The position numbers were made by a program, and so were the translations under genes. The notes beneath the pieces were generated by a model that saw only the letters and a program-made list of their open reading frames with translations, was not told the origin of the DNA and made no database searches. A stretch of DNA of 64,000 nt from Agrocybe praecox (Eukaryota > Basidiomycota > Agaricomycetes > Agaricales > Agrocybaceae): contig OZ024844.1 of assembly GCA_964017145.1 (NCBI GenBank), positions 1,984,001 to 2,048,000 on the forward strand. Direction: 5' to 3'. Positions 44,255 to 56,800 of the stretch are shown in pieces. Within the stretch, counting starts at the first letter, position 1. Each line of letters opens with the position of its first letter.

Positions 44255-46918
44255 TTAAAAGAACTTGCGTTTCGTCTGCTTCTCATCAACCGCCACCTTG
44301 ATATGCACATGCTGGGGGATAACGCCTGGAAGCGAACATGGCATTATCGACTTTAACCATTCATCGCCGTCATCATCATCCTCGACATCGTGATCATCGT
44401 GGTCCACACAGTGCCCTGGTGCATGTCTCGATGGCGTCTGCGGTCCATTGGTTACCACCCCATCCACGCGCGTAGGAGACGTTGATAGTTGTCCTGAAGG
44501 GAAATAACTCCCAGCGTCCTCGACACCATCTGCTTCAGCAGCAGCCTTCCTTGCAGCAGCAGCGGCGGCGCCTTCACCTCCCGGCGGACATCCACATAAC
44601 AAGTTGCTAGTCTTTCCTTTACCCTTTAGTAGATCCGTCAGCGTACACCTCGATGCAGGCTCAACAAACAACATGCGCCGTAAAGCAGGTCGCGTTTCCC
44701 TCGGGAGCAAGCGAAAAATTGACTCGGATCCTCCACCATGGAAGGTAGCTACACTATCAGTCCGTTCACGGCGACGTTTAGCACTCGGGCTCACTTCAGG
44801 ACTCGACGATGATGGAATTGGACCAGGCAGAACAGCAGCAGAGGCAGGTGTAGGCGTAGGAGGTACTATGCTCGGCGTTGAAGGAACTTGCTGCTCCTGC
44901 TGTGACGTCTCTTCCGATCCCTGTTCATGCTCTTCCACGACAGTATCTGTATGTATTAAATTCCCAACGCTAATCGCCCTTGGTGCTATCCTAGGCCTTG
45001 ATGGGAAACTATACGAAGTGGCCAACCCACGAGGCGTCAAAAGGTCTTCGTCGTCAGGTCCGGTGAAATGATTGATAAAGGGACCACTAGTGTCTGACAG
45101 CGCATACCTCAATGGCAACGACTCTGTGGAATTCGCTGGCCTCGGGTAAACCAGTACAGATGGATCCATTTCTTGCTCCCCATCATTGCTCGGGATACTG
45201 ACATGCTCCAGATTAGGCAGCGTCGCAGTACTCTGGTGATGTGGGCTCATGCTTAGGCTTAGGCTGTCTAGAAGTTGCGTGCTCCTGTGCAAATCCTCGA
45301 CATCTTTGAGGGTAACCGCAGGCGATGAAGTGGAAGCTGCGGCAGCAGCAGCAGCGCTTCCACTGACAAAGCGCGAAGGTGGGTCCGTGATAGCAGTGCT
45401 TTGTGAATCCGAGCCAGAAGAATTAGAGGTCAATATCGACGTTGTTTCTGACGAGGTACAGCTGGTCCCGCTGGAAGATTCCTGTTCAGGCATGGTAGTT
45501 TGGCTTCGTTCGCGCGGTTGAGGGACTCTGATGCGATCTGAATGAGCGTTAGGAGGCATGGTGGACCCACGGACGGGGACCTTGCGGGACCCAGCGTCCG
45601 AAAGGAGTTGGTGGTCCTTGGCAACTCTTGGTGCGGGTTTGGCAGAGAGATCTGGATGGGCAGCGACGAAAGCTTTGAAGCTAGGGTCGGTCTTAGGGTC
45701 AGGAATTTTCCAGGGGAATCTACGGAGGACCATGCAGAGGAAGATGATAGCGAGTGACCACACGTCGGTTTTTCGGGGGTCATAAGTGTCACTGGTGAGG
45801 ACTTCTGGTGCAAGATAAGGGTCGCTGCCAACGATGCCGGTGGCGGGAGTATGTGCTTTGCCCGGATAATGGAAGACAGTGGCAGTTCCAAAATCGATGA
45901 GTTTTACGACATTTTCTGAAGTCATGACGCAATTGTCGAGTTTGAGGTCGCGGTGGGCAAGACCCATTTCGTGAAGATATTCTACGCCGTCGCATATTTG
46001 ACGGAAGACGCAGTATATTTCAGGGCGACACATCTTTCCAGACATGACGACAGAAAAGAGGTCAAAGGGGGCGAATTCCATGACCTAGGGATAAAGAGAC
46101 AGAAAGAAGAGAGGTGTGGGGGGAAAGAAAGTGGTCAAATACAAGACGGATAGAATAGAAAAAAGGGGTGAAAAACCTCATAATAGTGGCCATGGTCGAA
46201 TACGATATCTACAGTTTCTATGATATTTGGATGCTTGAGGGTCGAGCCGACGCAGAATTCAGCGGTGACCTTTTTCTGGTACTCTTTTTCTGTCTCGCCT
46301 GTGCGCTTTGGACGGAACTCCTTGACAGCATAGACATGACCACCGTTCTTGCCCTTGATGAGACGAACAGTGCCACCTGCCCCACTACCCAAAACTCTGC
46401 CCCACTTGCCGTACTTTTTTGAGAGATGAGCCTGTGTGGCATCGCCTAGTGATATGATGGGATTGCTGGCGTGGTGGCTGGGGGATTTGGGTGGGTCTGG
46501 AGAAGGGGTTCGGTCTTTACTCTGCTTTACTGGCTTTGGCGTCCGAGGTGCTACTGGTTGGTCTAGAGTTGGACTGTGACGAGGAGAGTGCGGTAAAGCT
46601 GGAGTCTGCGGATTTGAGTGAGGTGGATGATTAGGGTGGGGCATGTGGTGGTTGAGAAAGCGCTTGAGGTCGTGTAGAGGCCCATGGTGCTTGGGAAGAG
46701 TCTGGGGCGCGCTATCGCTGTGGTGGTCTTGCATGAAGGAAGGTTTGCGACCAAAACGAAAACGGGAGGAGCGAGCGGAAGTATTGGACTCGCGACTCGG
46801 CGAGGAGCTTCGGCGGGGAGAGGACTGAAACATATGAGGAAAAAAGAAAAAGAGAGGAAGAAGAAAAACGGACCTCGACATCGAGAGGACTGAGGTGGGT
46901 ATCGAGCAAGAGAGCCAT
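44255..46918 (-). CDS. HAL4/SAT4-type serine/threonine protein kinase with large insert
   Basis: Fungal-specific kinase family that controls nutrient and cation transporters at the plasma membrane. ATG 46918 gives [15 protein letters not shown], then an intron, then a Ser/Pro/His-rich N-terminal arm. Kinase motifs in order are [33 protein letters not shown] and D-V-W-S-L-A-I. Catalytic Lys, Asp and DFG are intact, so it should be active. After the L-R-R-F-P-W-K block about 295 residues of Ser/Thr/Pro-rich sequence (about 44735-45620) precede the last lobe helix ([13 protein letters not shown]). The C-terminus has a Gly/Ala region and a basic end K-R-K-F-F. Three exons, about 840 residues. Confidence 0.87.
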
Positions 46919-48462
46919 GATAGTTAAGAGAGAGAGGATCGGACAGCCTACAAATCTCGCCCAGTCAGCCATGCGGTTGCCCCTGCCCCGGCACCCTCCG
47001 TTCCGTAATGCGTATATACACCCCCAAGCGCTGACCGTCTAACTATAGATATCCGAGGACCCGTACTCCTAGTCAGCTATATTAGCATCGCCTTATCGCA
47101 ATCCTACACTTCCCCTTGAGTAACCCGCCTCGTAAAAATCTTGTACAACTATACATATATACTTCCAAAGATACGAAAGAACGTTTGTCGGTCTATGATA
47201 ACAACAATACCAAATTCACCGCAGATTGGCCAGAGATGGCGGCTCGGAGAAAAACATAAGTCGGGAAACGGAAAACTATTAATATGCCTCGTGTCGTGAA
47301 GCAAACGATGCCGTACGCGGCGTATTTGGGCCAGGTAAGATACATATGGCTCTCTGTCTGATGCAAATGATATCTTCCGTGTCACCGTAGACAGCTTTAT
47401 AAGCACTCGACCATACTTGCTTGTCTACCTACACTACTGAACAACTACAAACAATTTCATCATAGACGCATCATCTCTACCACTCCCCTTGAGGTGCCGA
47501 AAATCTATACATTTTGCCCCACAGCTCTCTCATCCCCACGCGTGCCGAGCCAGGCCGATTCCTGCTCAGTGCTCACCTTCAGCCTACACAAGCCACCATG
47601 GACTATCATCCACGCGCTTGCGTGCCTGTTTTTTGTTTTGCCAAATCCATGTCCCAGAGAGACTAATCTGTATTGAGACCTATTCAGACGCTCAACCTCT
47701 GGTCCCGCGTCCCGCCCTGGCCCTATTTATAGAAATACGTTTCGCATCTGTCCATATTACGGAGGTTTCGTCCGACACATATCCCGGCCTGCGGTACCGG
47801 CACGCCAGCTCCTCCGACGGCACGCGACGGCTGGGAGGCTTGATATTTTTTTGGGTTTTCGCTCTCAAGCCTACAGGAATAACGTGTAGGCAGCATTTTT
47901 CATGGAGCTTGGGGTTCGTCGCCTTGGTAAGCGCGCGGCTGAGCCGAGTAAACACACACATTCACCCGCTTCCCTCACCATATAGATTCATTCAAAGCCA
48001 GTTAGGGTCCTTTTTGTCACTATGCATCGAGGAATCGAGGGGGCACACACTCTCGAGCTTCTTTCATACGTCAAAAGCAAATTAGAGCACATGCAGATCA
48101 TCAGAACACATATAAATAGCTTAGAAGGACGAACCTGTCTTTTAACGAAATACCGAACCAATAGGCCCACATTTTCGTGACTAAACCTATGTAAACGCAT
48201 AGTAATACGTACTTTCACGTACTGGAAGATGTAGATAATGTAGATAATACGTACATGGGTATGTACGATGCGCGGAACCTCGGTCCGGTGTCTTATGTTG
48301 ACGGCAGAGCGAATGTCAGAAAAAAGCGGAATGAAGACTTCTTTTAAAACACAATAAACCATATATCACGACTTGAACGATAACGATATCCGAGTCATGT
48401 TATCATTAAACACAGGAGCCAATGAAACACGTCCGAAAACCGAAAGGCCGAAAAACTTTTAT
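46919..48462. other. 1.5-kb intergenic region upstream of the kinase
   Basis: Promoter and leader of the HAL4-type kinase (-). A 198-codon open frame at 47489-48085 (+) has biased composition, no domain and no conserved motif, so I do not call it. AT-rich near 47140-47170 and 48215-48260. No RNA gene recognised. Confidence 0.4.
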
Positions 48463-48781
48463 CTAGAGGCTTGGTAGAGGCTCAGGCGTCTGTCTGTTAG
48501 AAATTAATAAAGAAAACTATATAGTACTTAGACACTAGGGAAGTTTAAAATGTAAAGGAGCGCAGCACTTTCAATAGCGCAGTTCATCTCGCTAGTATAG
48601 TGTACCCTCGTTACACAAATCCTAATAACAATTACCTGGTGTGCGCCTCATGAAATTCATACGCAGTAAGATTAACCATGGAGTCAGTCAAACGCAAGAA
48701 CTTGACGAAATTTTGATAATCGTATATTCCCGCTATGCGATTATGTTGGACGCGGAGTTGTTCGTTGAGTTTGAGCAACAT
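48463..48781 (-). CDS. possible small protein or 3' end of a larger gene
   Basis: Candidate two-exon gene of about 58 residues with good protein-like composition. It starts M-L-L-K-L-N-E-Q-L-R-V-Q-H-N-R, continues I-Y-D-Y-Q-N-F-V-K-F-L-R-L, then L-T-A-Y-E-F-H-E-A-H-T. A donor (cag|gtaatt) is at 48635 and an acceptor (taacag) precedes 48493. The last exon gives Q-T-P-E-P-L-P-S-L and TAG. The frame is open a little upstream of the ATG (A-S-L-S-L-R-R) to a TGA, so the true start may lie in another exon. I do not recognise it. It lies just 3' of PRP28 on the same strand. Confidence 0.35.
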
Positions 48782-49085
48782 GCGCCGCAGAGACAATGAC
48801 GCTTCGGCGCGTCAGCAACATTAGCCATTAATTTAGACAACCAGAGATACGAAAGAAAAACAGGAGAAAATAACAGCATGGTTTAACAAAAGCATCTCGT
48901 CCATGAACAAGCAGAAATGGTGTAACAACTATACATAAACTTGAACCACCTCATCGATGGTAGCACCCTCGGTCTTCCTCTGCGCAGGGATAATCGCCGA
49001 AAGTAACGAAAAGAATGACGATAAATAGCCTGCGGTAAAGGGTACAACCAAAATCCACCATAGAGAAGAAAGGATGGGCGTCCAT
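48782..49085. other. gap 3' of PRP28
   Basis: 3' region of PRP28. It contains a short inverted repeat gacgcttcggcgcgtc near 48798-48813. Several frames are open just after the PRP28 stop codon, but none has a start and splice pattern I can support. Confidence 0.3.
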
Positions 49086-52033
49086 TCAGCCGAGATCGTC
49101 CGCGTCGCGCTTCCGTTTCATTTCCCGCGAGACTTTGTGCTGGGCTGCTTCGTGTTTGGCCAACTCTGCAGGTACTTTCGATACAGGGCTCTTCGATATC
49201 TCTATAGAAAAGGAAGTAAAAGGAGTCGATAAGCATAGATAAGAGAGAGAGAAAGCTAAGCCTATTGGTGACATGCCTTGCTTCAAATCGTACCTGCAAG
49301 GAGAAGGAAGGGATACCCAGGTTAGTGATAGAAAGAAATATATAGGAAATAGATTTTAAGAAAACGCACATGACTTCGTCGTCGTCGTTCGTGAGGAATG
49401 TGATAGCTACACCCATCTTTCCGGCACGACCAGTACGACCTTTCAAAATCCGACGGTAAGCACAGTATTCCGTGAGTTCACAAGCGGGAATGAAGTGAGC
49501 ACATACCAATACGATGGACGTATGCCTCGATAGTATTCGCCATCTGGAAATTAATCACAAGACTGACGTCTTGGACATCAATACCACGTCCAGCCAAATC
49601 CGTGGCAACAAGAACGTCGGACTCTCCATTGCGCAATGATTGCAAGGAGGCTTCTCTTTGTTCTTGATTCTTTCCAGAGTGCAGAGTTGCGGCTTTCCAC
49701 TGGAAAGCATATGGATTAGTTGGGGAACAGTCAGAATGAATACAAGCGGTTTTAGACGTACACCTGCGCGACCAAGATCTTTCGCGACCATATCTGCGGT
49801 TTTCTTTTGGTTGACGAAGACGATAATAGGTGATGGGAACTGTCCGCTGTTGAGAATTTCGAGCAATTTTTGCCTGAGAAAATAAAGTCGAAAACACCAT
49901 GAGCATCCAATCAATAACAAAATGATAATAACGATAACTGACTTTTTCTTTTCGTCTCCATTGACAAATTCGACACGCTGTTCAACAGTATCGACAGCAC
50001 GACCAGCTTCACCGATGGTGATTACTGCTGGTTTACGAAGATATTTGCGTGCTAGACGCTCAACGGCGGGCGGCATAGTGGCAGAGAAAAGCGTTGTAAC
50101 GCGAGTACGACCCTTCTTGATCATTGTTTCTCCATCAACGTCCATCTGTTCACCTTGGTCCTCTCCCTGCATAGTCTCGGAGGGAAGGGCATCCAAGATG
50201 AATGTCAGGTCATTTTCAAAACCAAGATGAACCATACGGTCAGCTTCATCCATGACCACGTATCGACATTGAGAAAGGACGAGCACCCGTCGTTCAATGA
50301 CATCTTTGAGACGACCAGGGGTGGCGATAATAATCTCGGCACCTTCTCTCAAATTGAATTGTTGTTCTTCCACAGCACGCTACAGTTATCATTTTAGCGC
50401 CGACGCTTGATACGAAACATAAAGTAGAAACTTACTCCTCCAACAATAGAAACACACTTGAATCCAAGAGGTGATGCGAATTTCCGCGCTTCGCTTTCGA
50501 TTTGCTGTGCTAACTCACGAGTGGGAGCCATGATGAGTGCATATGGACCAAGATGCCGGTTATCGTCGGTGAAGGGAGGGAGGTTGGAGATGAATGCTAG
50601 CATGGGGATGACAAACGCTGCAGTTTTACCGGAACCTGGACAAAAGTTGTTCAGCGTCATAATCAAAGCAAAGGCGCATATGTCAACTAACCTGTCTCTG
50701 CAATACCGATGATATCACGGTTTTGCAAACCGATTGGAATAGCCTGACGCTGGATGGGAGATGGCTCTTTATAACCTATAGCATCAATGCATTCCAATAT
50801 TTGTTCTGGAATAGTCGATTCTTTCCATGAACGAAGGGGATGCGGGATAGCGCCACCTATATGTAGATGTCAGCGTCGGGAAAGTGACGGTAAGAAAGGA
50901 ATTAAGCAAACCTCTTGCCGAAATGCTGAAATCCTCTCTGAAGATACGCCAATCACGCTCTTTCATTTCATCCAGCGGTTTCTCAGTCCAATGTCTGTCG
51001 TCGTAGCCTGCCTTGGCAGCATTTCGTCGTTCCATTGCATCTGCAAGCTGAACACCTCCAGGTCCTGTTGAATTGGTCTTGCGAGGTCCACTACCTCCTC
51101 CATCATCCATCCCAGCCAATCTTCCACGTCCAAACATAACTTGGGCACCTTGTCGATTGCTTCCTACAGCGACAGGTGAATCCTCAGCGAAAGTATCGTC
51201 TTGCGCATCCCAGTCAAAGACGAACTTTCTATCGTTCATCTTGCGGATTTTGCGTTTCTTCTTATCGACTCCGAGATACCTAGAGCGGATAGCTGATAAG
51301 TCATTGTCTGTCATGGGAGGTACGTATGACTCGGAGTCAGTCGCAAGGGCTGAAGCAGGTACTGGAGGAGGGGGCATTGAAGGTGACGACATTGTGATGT
51401 CTTGGGAGTTGGATAGTTTATGACTGCGCTCTGCACGAGGTCCAGTGGGTACATTCTGGTACCCATCTCGAGAGCGTCTGTCGTCCTGTGCAGAAGACGT
51501 TGAAGGAGGGGGTGCCTGACGGCCTCCCCGCGGCCCATCACGATCTCGTCTGCCGTTACGGTCCCCACGATCTCTGTCTCTGTCCCTATCACGGTCGCGG
51601 TCTGAATAGCGGTCTTGATCTGTAGTTTGAGAAAGAAAAAGAGAGGAAGTCAATAAGAGTGAAAACCCACTGGAGGAAACTAAAAACACCAACATCGTCC
51701 GCCTCCTCCTCCTCCTCCTCCTCCACCACCACCACCATATCTGTTCCTGTCTCGTTGAGTCAGTTCATCTGCCTCGCGTTCAAGTTGTTGCCGGTCTTTG
51801 CGAGCAGCTTCGGATTTCTCTTTCTCTAGTCTGATTTCTTCCGCACGTTTGGCTACGGCGATTTTGGCACGCTCTTCCTTTGACAGAAACTTGGGCTGGA
51901 GGATATGAATGAAATTAGGCAGCTCAATATCAACAGAATGTTGCAGCCATACCTTTGATGCAGCTTCTTTCTCTTCTCTTTGTTTTTGGAGAAGGTTCTC
52001 GATTGAGAGTGGCTCGGAACGATGTCCGTCCAT
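49086..52033 (-). CDS. PRP28: DEAD-box RNA helicase Prp28/DDX23
   Basis: Spliceosomal ATPase that releases U1 from the 5' splice site so that U6 can pair (family knowledge). The N-terminal part starts [18 protein letters not shown] and has Lys/Glu helices. It then has a run of about 13 Gly (near 51700-51735) and an Arg-Asp repeat (R-D-R-D-R-D). [10 protein letters not shown] follows. Helicase motifs in order are S-P-I-Q-R-Q-A-I-P (Q motif), [36 protein letters not shown] and H-R-I-G-R-T-G-R. The C-terminus is basic ([12 protein letters not shown]). About eight introns. It has a 143-base divergent gap to the EF-hand gene. Confidence 0.93.
51700..51735 (-). repeat. coding GGT/GGA triplet run (poly-glycine)
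   Basis: Tandem gly codons in PRP28, seen as a cct/cac triplet run on the + strand. A trinucleotide microsatellite that may vary in length. Confidence 0.7.
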
Positions 52034-52176
52034 TATGAAGGCGAGAGTCGCGGTTGAAGAGTTGAGTCGCTAAACATGTGGCCGGGACCGACTGCCATTA
52101 CCTTCCTTTCTGGGATACAACTTCTGCTCCAAAATATTGGTCGACAATCTTTGAAGTTACTACAACATATATCGCA
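52034..52176. promoter_or_regulatory. short divergent promoter of PRP28 and EF-hand gene
   Basis: 143 bases between two start codons on opposite strands must hold both promoters or leaders. No specific motif that I can support. Confidence 0.4.
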
Positions 52177-52732
52177 ATGTCGAACGCTAAAACATCTCAA
52201 CTCCTGGACGAAGAAGGTGGCATTACAGATCAGGTACTATGTCTCGATGTTACATATTTGCTGCAGAGCTTCGTTGATAATGAAATGCTAGTTGGAGAGT
52301 TGCCTGAAGCACATATTCGCCAAATACTGTACCCCAGCTGCGACTAACTCAAACTCAGACGGCCTACTTGTACCGGACGAAAACGCGTATCTCTCAGAAG
52401 AGGGATTGCAGAAGTGGGCAAAAGATACAAATGGAGAGCCATTTTCAGAAGAAACCAAGGAAGAAGTGGTTGAATCTTTTGATGTCACAGACGATGGCAA
52501 TCTCACGTATGAATCATTCTTTTGTCCGTTATTTTGTCTTACAGTTTGACAGGTTCAGAGGATTTTTGCAACTCTATCAACTCCAAACGGAGAATGAAGA
52601 ATCAGAGACTTGGAAAGATTTGGTGAGATATACTGCATATGGGCGTATTCAAAGTTGGCCGGTTTTTTATATTCGTTTTTTCAGAAAAAACATGGGTTTG
52701 ATGATTCTTTGAGCCTTACCAAGTTAACATGA
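52177..52732 (+). CDS. EF-hand-like small protein
   Basis: About 120 residues, four exons. Start MSNAKTSQLLDEEGGITDQ, intron, then L-E-S-C-L-K-H-I-F-A-K-Y. Two weak EF-hand-like segments follow. The second, D-V-T-D-D-G-N-L, has the loop acids but ends in Gly where Glu normally sits at position 12 (R-G). It continues F-L-Q-L-Y-Q-L-Q-T, then T-W-K-D-L-K-K-H-G. Exon 3 must begin at G-TTC after the acceptor tttgacag to keep the frame. It is probably a cytosolic calcium-binding-fold adaptor with weak or no calcium binding. The name is unknown. Confidence 0.7.
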
Positions 52733-52833
52733 TTATCGAAGAAGAACTTAATTTCACCCGTGTTCGGGAGCAGCATATTTTTTATAGAGAAAATAGAATG
52801 GGGATGAAAGGATATACTTCAACTAGGCTTGAA

Positions 52834-53684
52834 TTATTTCGGCATTAATCTCAACTTCCACAATTCAACGTCATCCCAATCTGATTTATCCCACTGAGAA
52901 CTCTTCTCTACGGCTTTGACCAATTTCCTGCGAGGAATCTGCTCAACAGAGAACCCCCAATTTTCCTTGGCACTTGCGAGAAGATGGTCGACTAACCTCG
53001 GATCGCGACGTTCGATACAGAGCAAGATCGGGGGAGAATGAAACGTAGAGCTCGAGCGTGATATAATACTCAGATGATGAAGAGTGCGCAGGATTGGTTC
53101 GACGAGTTCAGTCGCATAAACAGTGTCGGCTGAAATTATGAGATCAAATTGGGGTTGGACTGATGTCGAAGCATCACCTGCGGGTGTAAGGAGGGCAGGC
53201 GACGCGATTATAGATTGATGATCCCATACCCAATTCTGTGGAGGAATGAGCCAGTCAAGTTCTTTGATTTGGATGGTTCCAGAACCAATGGGGAGAGCGG
53301 AAAGGTTGTTCTTGATGTTCTTCTCGAGAACAGAAGAAATTACATGTGAAATATCAGTGGCAAGTACGTCCCAACCTAGCGAGCTTAGAGAAAGGCTTGA
53401 AGAAGTAATTATGAGGACTAAGCTGAGATGCATGTCGGACGAACGTACGCAGTCAAACCAATGCCACTTCCTAGTTCGATGGCTCGGGGCTGACGATGGC
53501 TCGTCCTGAACTTTTGATGCATCTGAGCGAGATACATGGAGAGACACTGGCCGCCTAGCCAGAGGGCTGTTCCGTTTGAGAGACCATTGTCGAGCTGAGA
53601 TAGAGCGAAGATAGACTGTGCAAAGGGATAGGAAAGAAGAGGAATGTGTTTTGTGAGATGTGCTGGTTGTGAGGACATGTTCAT
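52834..53684 (-). CDS. Methyltransf_16 (METTL21-like) methyltransferase
   Basis: About 265 residues, two exons. The start is MNMSSQ (53684); the Met two codons later is equally possible. The SAM-binding motif is R-A-I-E-L-G-S-G-I-G-L-T (near 53470), then an intron joining T-A-L-S-L-S-S-L-G-W-D-V-L-A-T-D. Post-motifs are L-D-W and D-L-I-I-S-A-D-T-V-Y (53120-53150). This is the family of protein-lysine methyltransferases acting on elongation factors, Hsp70 or VCP. The exact substrate cannot be told. The last exon ends L-W-K-L-R-L-M-P-K. Its start lies 149 bases from the RhoGEF start on the other strand. Confidence 0.8.
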
Positions 53685-53833
53685 TTTCCAAATTGGGACT
53701 TGTTTGGATTACATGATGTTGAACGGGTAACCGCCTCGTGGTAGCCTCGCACCACACTACTTATCGTTGTCCTCCTCAGCCTCCAAGTCCTGCTCCTCGC
53801 CGTCACGGCCGTCCTCAACGGTCAAGTTCCCCA

Positions 53834-56800
53834 ATGAAGGCCTTTTTTCATCGTCTGCATATTGGCGGTGGAGCAAAGGACAAGGATCGCGATGCAGCTC
53901 TTGCTAAAGAGAAATTTCCCCCTTTGCCCTCCTGGCCGCCGCCTCAAGACTCACCGAGGCCTGTGTCAGCAGCGACGACGCCTATTTCCATAGCTTCCTA
54001 CAAACCCCTTCCAGACCTCGGACCAGCCCAGCTATCTTCTCGCCCACTCCCACCCATCGCTTCGTCGCCGTCGCCATCTCAGCCTGATCTTCAGTCAAAC
54101 GCCAGTGTTTCTACTCCTACCCAGGCCACCTCAAATCTTCCATCCGAAGAGGTGTCACAGGAATCCTCGGCACACAACGCTGAATCAACAGGGAGAAGTT
54201 CTCGAAAAACAAATGGTTCTACAAATGCCAGTGCTTTGACGGATGTGCAGAAGAAAGTCGCCTTTATATCACCACCACAATCCCCGGTTGAATTCGAGAG
54301 AGACCTCCCCGAACCAACTAATTCCCTCCCAAAAGACCCCACATTAATTCCTCTGAAGACTACTGTATCACGTTTTCAGGCAGTGTACGGAAAAGAACCC
54401 CGGGCGTCAGTCTCGTCGGCAGCTTCCTCCTCAAGAGTCGACGTCGCAACTACGGCCAAGTCCACTACTACTAAGGCAACTTCAACTCGCACTGCTTCAC
54501 CTTACCTTCAGAAATCTGTAGAATCCGCCCAGTCACTTCGTTCCGGTACTCCCTATTCACAAATGTCGAATAATAATACTAGTGGAAGCCGCATCCTCGC
54601 TGCGACGTCATGGAGTGAGGTTACCGAAGATGACCTTGTTTCGAATATTGGTATGCGGGAACGCACACGACAAGAAGTTTTGTTTGAAATTATTTCGAGT
54701 GAAGAGAGGTACGTCGTTATATTGTATATATGCGCTATGAATCATGTCCATTTATCATTCCCATGAAGATATGTTCAAGAACTCGTTAAAATGAAAGATA
54801 CTTTCATTGACCCTTGTCTCCATCCCTATTCTATGGCCTCCGCCGTGGCTTCAACTCCCAATTTGGATTATGATTATTACCGTTCAGAGTCTCCCTTCGA
54901 ATCAACAGATGATCTTCCTCCCATTGCTGCACGTTTCATGTCTCCAACACCCTCTATGAACCCACCACGAAGCTCAGCTTCTCCTCGTCCAAAAGATGCG
55001 CCACAAATTGATAATGAATCCCCCGATTCAGATGAAGAGGAGGAGGCTGCAGACCGGCCAGGTAGATTGTTCGATGCGTCCAGGAGACCAGGCACAAGCA
55101 ATACCTCCCGTAGTGATCATCCGCGATCACCCTATCGTCTTACGGCCACGCGATCAACGGGGCGTGCAAGTGGTACATCTGTCCCTTTTCCATCTCGGTC
55201 TCATCAATCGCTACCTCCTGCTCCTCGTAATCTACCGACAACATCCACACATTCTCTTGGACGGCAATCTGTTATCATTGAACGTGACCGCAAACTCAGT
55301 CAAGGCCAAGGTGACTCGCCTAAGAGTGTGCTTCGGAAATTTAGGCGAAGTCAAACTGCTACCGAGGGAATTCTAGGCAATACTATTGCACCACATCAAT
55401 TACCAGAAGACCTGCGGATATGCCTGGAGGTCATCGACAATGGTGTTCTTGATGGACACAAGCGATTGTCAGAAGCGTTAAAAAAGCGTTATGACGATCA
55501 ATTCCCGTTAGTCCGGTCTTTGGCAGATGTTTTTGTGTCAAATGTAAGTACACTTAAGCTTGAAACTAAATATATGCTAACTTCTCTCGTTTTTTCTTAG
55601 TCTGACATCTTCCATGGTTATGCTACTTATGTTCTCCATTTGGAACGTGCTTTGGAACAGGTTGATGCAGCACTTTCCAACCATTCTACTAAGAAACCCA
55701 AAAAGCAGGATGCTGGCGAATGGCAAAAAGTTTGTAAATTCCTGCAGAAACTGGAAGAAAGCGCTGCAGATAAAGGGGAGACAGGATTGGCCATCACGCT
55801 GTCGAAGCCTTTCCAACGACTTCTCAAATACCCTCTCCTCTTCCAGAACCTCCTTTTCCACACAGATCCAAGTACGTTCGAATACGAAAGTACTTTGCAA
55901 ATGGTTGCCGAAGTAGAAAATATTGTCCGTAGTATCGAGGACGAAAAGATTCAGAAGGAAGAGCGCGACAAGACTCGTGATGTATTCGCTCGTATTGAAG
56001 GCTTGGATAAAGTTCGGCAACTTGCCCTCCCGAAGCCCTCTCGTGTTCTTCTTGAGGAACGATCATGTAGCATGGGGCTAAGCCCACTAGGTGCTCCACC
56101 AAAGTCCTCTTCGCCTCCTCCAGTTAATGGGAATGGAAAAGGCGTTCGAGGAAAATCATCCTTCAAGCGTCTCAGTGATGTGCTCACTTCGAATGGAGTC
56201 GGTGGAAAGAAAGACCTTTGGTTTGTAGTCTTCAATGATGTTGTTCTCCAGTGTCAGCGAACTGGAACGACATCATTGCCTTTGGTTTCTTCGACCACTT
56301 CACGGGTCAATTCTCTACCTGAGCTACAAGGGAAGGCGAAATACGCCACTACTGGTCGCAGGAACTCGACGGCCAAGCCGCGAAATTTATACAAGTTTAT
56401 CAAGGTAATCATCAATTATTGGTATTGTTATCTCAAGCAATGTTCTCATTACTTCCCTTAGATTGAGACTTGGGCAATTGGCGATGTTTTACAGCCACAA
56501 GCAGGTGTTGTTTCTAAAGAGGAGTAAGTTATTCGATTCTCAATTGCATGACATCGGTATTCATGATGTAAAACAGTATGGCAACCTCACGGGCGCAGGC
56601 TTTGTCGAGTCAACCACGGATTGTCCCATTGCCGGATGAAGATGAACGGGAAAATGACGACGATTCCGATGATTCCGACAAGAAAAGTAAAATGAGCTTT
56701 TCTTATTGGGGAGCAGATAAAGTGACTGTCCAGAAGCCTGTACTTAACAAACCACGTACGAGTGTAAGTCCTAGAAGAGGAGGCGCCGTACATGTAGCTT

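Noticed and set aside
44604..45521. Open frames on the + strand within the kinase gene
   Set aside because: Antisense shadows of the low-complexity insert of the HAL4-type kinase.
47489..48085. 198-codon open frame on the + strand upstream of the kinase
   Set aside because: Pro/His/Arg/Cys-rich with no domain, no conserved-looking motif and no splice logic. It is most likely chance in a promoter region.
48883..49085. Open frames after the PRP28 stop, including a hydrophobic one (W-W-I-L-V-V-P-F)
   Set aside because: Three frames are open at once by chance, with no start codon or exon structure I could support.
52076..52347. Open frames starting before 52177 in other frames
   Set aside because: They do not join the EF-hand-like exons, whereas ATG 52177 with a gtacta donor does.
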